Positions 21,009-22,221 of a stretch of DNA of 22,221 nucleotides are shown one piece after another. The translations under genes were made by a program, and so were the position numbers. The notes beneath the pieces are model-generated. The model was not told the origin of the DNA, made no database searches, and saw only the letters and a list, made by a program, of their open reading frames with translations. Positions within the stretch are counted from its first letter, which is position 1, and every line of letters begins with the position of its first letter. This DNA is from an uncultured Oscillospiraceae bacterium (GTDB taxonomy: Bacteria; Bacillota; Clostridia; Oscillospirales; Oscillospiraceae), in the NCBI GenBank assembly GCA_900762005.1, contig CAAFEV010000344.1, forward strand, positions 1 to 22,221, written 5' to 3'.

Positions 21009-21886
21009 TGTGCTGCCTCCTCTGTGTCGTAATATTGCAGAAAAATCTCGTCCAGCTCCGGCTCGGTAATCGTCAAATCGGTCAACTGCGCCGCAGAAAG
21101 CCGCTGCAATAACGGCTGCAAGGCACCGCTGTAGAGAAAGCTCATGCCATCGCCGACTGCCGCAAGGTCGCGTATCTGCTGCAGACCGGTCAAATCCGGC
21201 GCACCATGGACGGTAACGCGCTTGGCGTGTGTGTGCGTCAGGGCTTCTATTGTGTCGCAGGCGACAATCCGCCCGCCGCGAATGATTGCCGCACGGGTGC
21301 AATGCCGCTGAATTTCCGTCAGAATGTGTGACGAGAGAAAAACCGTCGCGCCCGCATCTCTGCGTTCCTTCAAAAGTGCAAAGAACGTGTGTTGCACCAA
21401 GGGGTCCAGCCCGCCGGTCGGCTCGTCGAGCAGATACAGCTCCGGCTTGTGCTGCAAGGCACAGACAATGGAGACCTTTTTGCGGTTGCCGAGCGAAAGC
21501 TCGCCGACCTTCCGCTCCGCATCGAGCGCAAGGCGTTCGCAAAGCCGCGCCGCTTCGGCACGGCAGTCCAGCCCGCGCAGCCTTGCCGAGAGTGTCAGAA
21601 TCTCCTTCACGCGCAGCGTCGGATAGAACACCGCTTCGCCCGGCATAAAGCCAATGCGCGTGAGCAGCGCGGTACGGTTTTCGCCAATCGGCTGCCCGAA
21701 GAGCCGTGCGCTGCCCTTGTCGGAAAAAATCAACCCCAGCAGGGTACGCAAAGTCGTGCTTTTGCCCGCGCCGTTCGGCCCGATGAAGCCGAACAGCTCC
21801 CCCTCGGCAACGGACAGATTTAAATTCTCAATGCCACGTGTTTTGCCGTAATATTTTGTTAAGCCCGTGGTTTCAATGATGTTCAT
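21005..21886 (-). CDS. ABC-2 type exporter ATP-binding protein
   Basis: The protein has 293 residues. Walker A GPNGAGKS (36-43), Q-loop region near 78-86 (IGFMPGEAVFY), signature ELSLGNRKKV (129-138), which replaces the common LSGGQ as in BcrA/CcmA-like ATPases, Walker B YLLDEPTGGLDP (151-162), and H-loop H187 in SSHILTE. The C-terminal 80 residues form the accessory domain of this class, ending EPELDEIFLQYYDTEEAAQ. ATG 21886 is preceded by AAGAGGT at 5 nt. The permease follows with a 4-nt overlap. It powers export by the ABC-2 permease at the inner face of the membrane. No regulator gene or two-component system is seen beside it inside the window. Confidence 0.95.
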   Translation of the reverse strand: MNIIETTGLTKYYGKTRGIENLNLSVAEGELFGFIGPNGAGKSTTLRTLLGLIFSDKGSARLFGQPIGENRTALLTRIGFMPGEAVFYPTLRVKEILTLSARLRGLDCRAEAARLCERLALDAERKVGELSLGNRKKVSIVCALQHKPELYLLDEPTGGLDPLVQHTFFALLKERRDAGATVFLSSHILTEIQRHCTRAAIIRGGRIVACDTIEALTHTHAKRVTVHGAPDLTGLQQIRDLAAVGDGMSFLYSGALQPLLQRLSAAQLTDLTITEPELDEIFLQYYDTEEAAQ

Positions 21887-21937
21887 ACAGACCTCTTTTC
21901 CCGCCGCACGCGACGGTAAACTGCGAGTTGCGCTTCT

Positions 21938-21965
21938 ATTTTACCATACAAAGCAAAAACTGCAA
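21938..21965 (-). promoter_or_regulatory. extended -10 promoter of the ABC-2 exporter operon
   Basis: On minus, TAAAAT (21938-21943) is preceded by TGG, forming an extended -10 element; TTGCAG (21960-21965) is a weak -35 with 16-bp spacing. The predicted leader is about 45 nt. Confidence 0.55.
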
Positions 21966-21970
21966 AGAAC

Positions 21971-22088
21971 ATTTTTCGTTCTGCCTGATGCAAATAAGCG
22001 GAACTTTTTTCTTGTTTTGCGGTTTAAGGTATTCTCCTTTTTCTCGCCATATGCGGAGTGCCGTGCCTTTGACTTAATACAATGCAAG
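21971..22088. other. gap between the right-edge gene and the exporter promoter
   Basis: AT-richer sequence without a convincing gene. A small inverted repeat, GACTT with AAGTC, lies just behind the TGA of the right-edge gene on minus; it is too short to call a terminator. Confidence 0.4.
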
Positions 22089-22220
22089 TCAGCGCATATA
22101 CTTTTGCAATGCGGCTTGCGTGGCGCAAAGGATTTCGTGCAACACCTTCAACTCGTTTGCACTGCAATGCTCTAAGGTTAGTAGAATTTCCCCAGCAAGA
22201 GCTTGTGCAGATGCATTCGG
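22089..22220 (-). CDS. C-terminal end of an unidentified protein, cut by window edge
   Basis: A frame enters from the right edge and gives 43 residues before TGA (22091-22089): EILLTLEHCSANELKVLHEI is followed by about 12 more residues ending LQKYMR. It has the regular pattern of an amphipathic helix pair and resembles the C-termini of some helix-turn-helix regulators, but that likeness is from memory and weak. The other two minus frames are less protein-like. No clear terminator lies between it and the exporter promoter. If it is a regulator, it would be placed upstream of the ABC-2 operon in the same direction, a common arrangement. Confidence 0.45.
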   Translation of the reverse strand, partial: PNASAQALAGEILLTLEHCSANELKVLHEILCATQAALQKYMR

Positions 22221-22221
22221 C

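Noticed and set aside
21867..22175. Plus-strand open frame of 102 codons in the right-hand gap
   Set aside because: It covers the promoter and start of the ATPase gene in antisense and has no ribosome site or family likeness.

Overview
The window looks like chromosomal DNA from a moderately GC-rich Gram-positive bacterium, most likely class Clostridia (Oscillospirales/Ruminococcaceae-like). The pointers are an IreB (UPF0297) gene, a T-box leader in front of pheST, an SLH-domain surface protein, strong AGGAGG-type ribosome binding sites, sigma-A-like promoters with 16-17 bp spacers, and an MBOAT/DHHW acetylation pair. No phage, transposase, integrase, CRISPR array, tRNA or rRNA is visible. Nearly all genes lie on the minus strand; the two plus-strand genes are cysK and a fused ABC exporter. 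High GC produces many long antisense open frames, which were discarded as shadows.

Layout. 1-2021: a large FtsX-type permease cut by the left edge, with its own promoter. 2063-4247: a two-gene glycolipid-type operon (GT4 glycosyltransferase, then a PlsC-like acyltransferase overlapping it by 14 nt), with a promoter about 160 nt upstream, a structured leader and a terminator. 4284-5334: cysK on plus, ending at a long palindromic terminator shared with the convergent operon. 5351-8173: MBOAT O-acyltransferase plus DHHW/AlgJ-like protein. 8181-9557: AGCS sodium:amino-acid symporter. 9602-12337: fused ATPase-permease on plus, ending at a second palindrome of the same family. 12343-15295: polysaccharide polymerase/ligase-like membrane protein and an SLH surface protein, separated by a 14-nt x 4 tandem repeat. 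15345-15790: a 96-residue protein of unknown function. 15866-16204: ireB, starting at TTG. 16278-20032: pheS-pheT under a T-box leader. 20223-21965: an ABC-2 exporter (ATPase and permease, ATGA overlap). 22089-22220: the C-terminal end of an unidentified gene.

How it fits together. Much of the window concerns the cell envelope: membrane glycolipid synthesis (GT4 + acyltransferase), O-acetylation of an extracellular polymer (MBOAT + DHHW), a Wzy/WaaL-like enzyme with an SLH protein that would dock on secondary wall polymer, and three ABC exporter systems of the MacB/FtsX or ABC-2 type. IreB is known in enterococci as a substrate of a PASTA kinase that senses envelope stress. Housekeeping genes (pheST, cysK) are interspersed. 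I do not see a clearly new defence or mobile system. The most unusual features are the repeated terminator palindrome, the tandem 14-mer between the polymerase and SLH genes, the structured glycosyltransferase leader, the non-canonical acyltransferase motifs and the 96-residue orphan protein.
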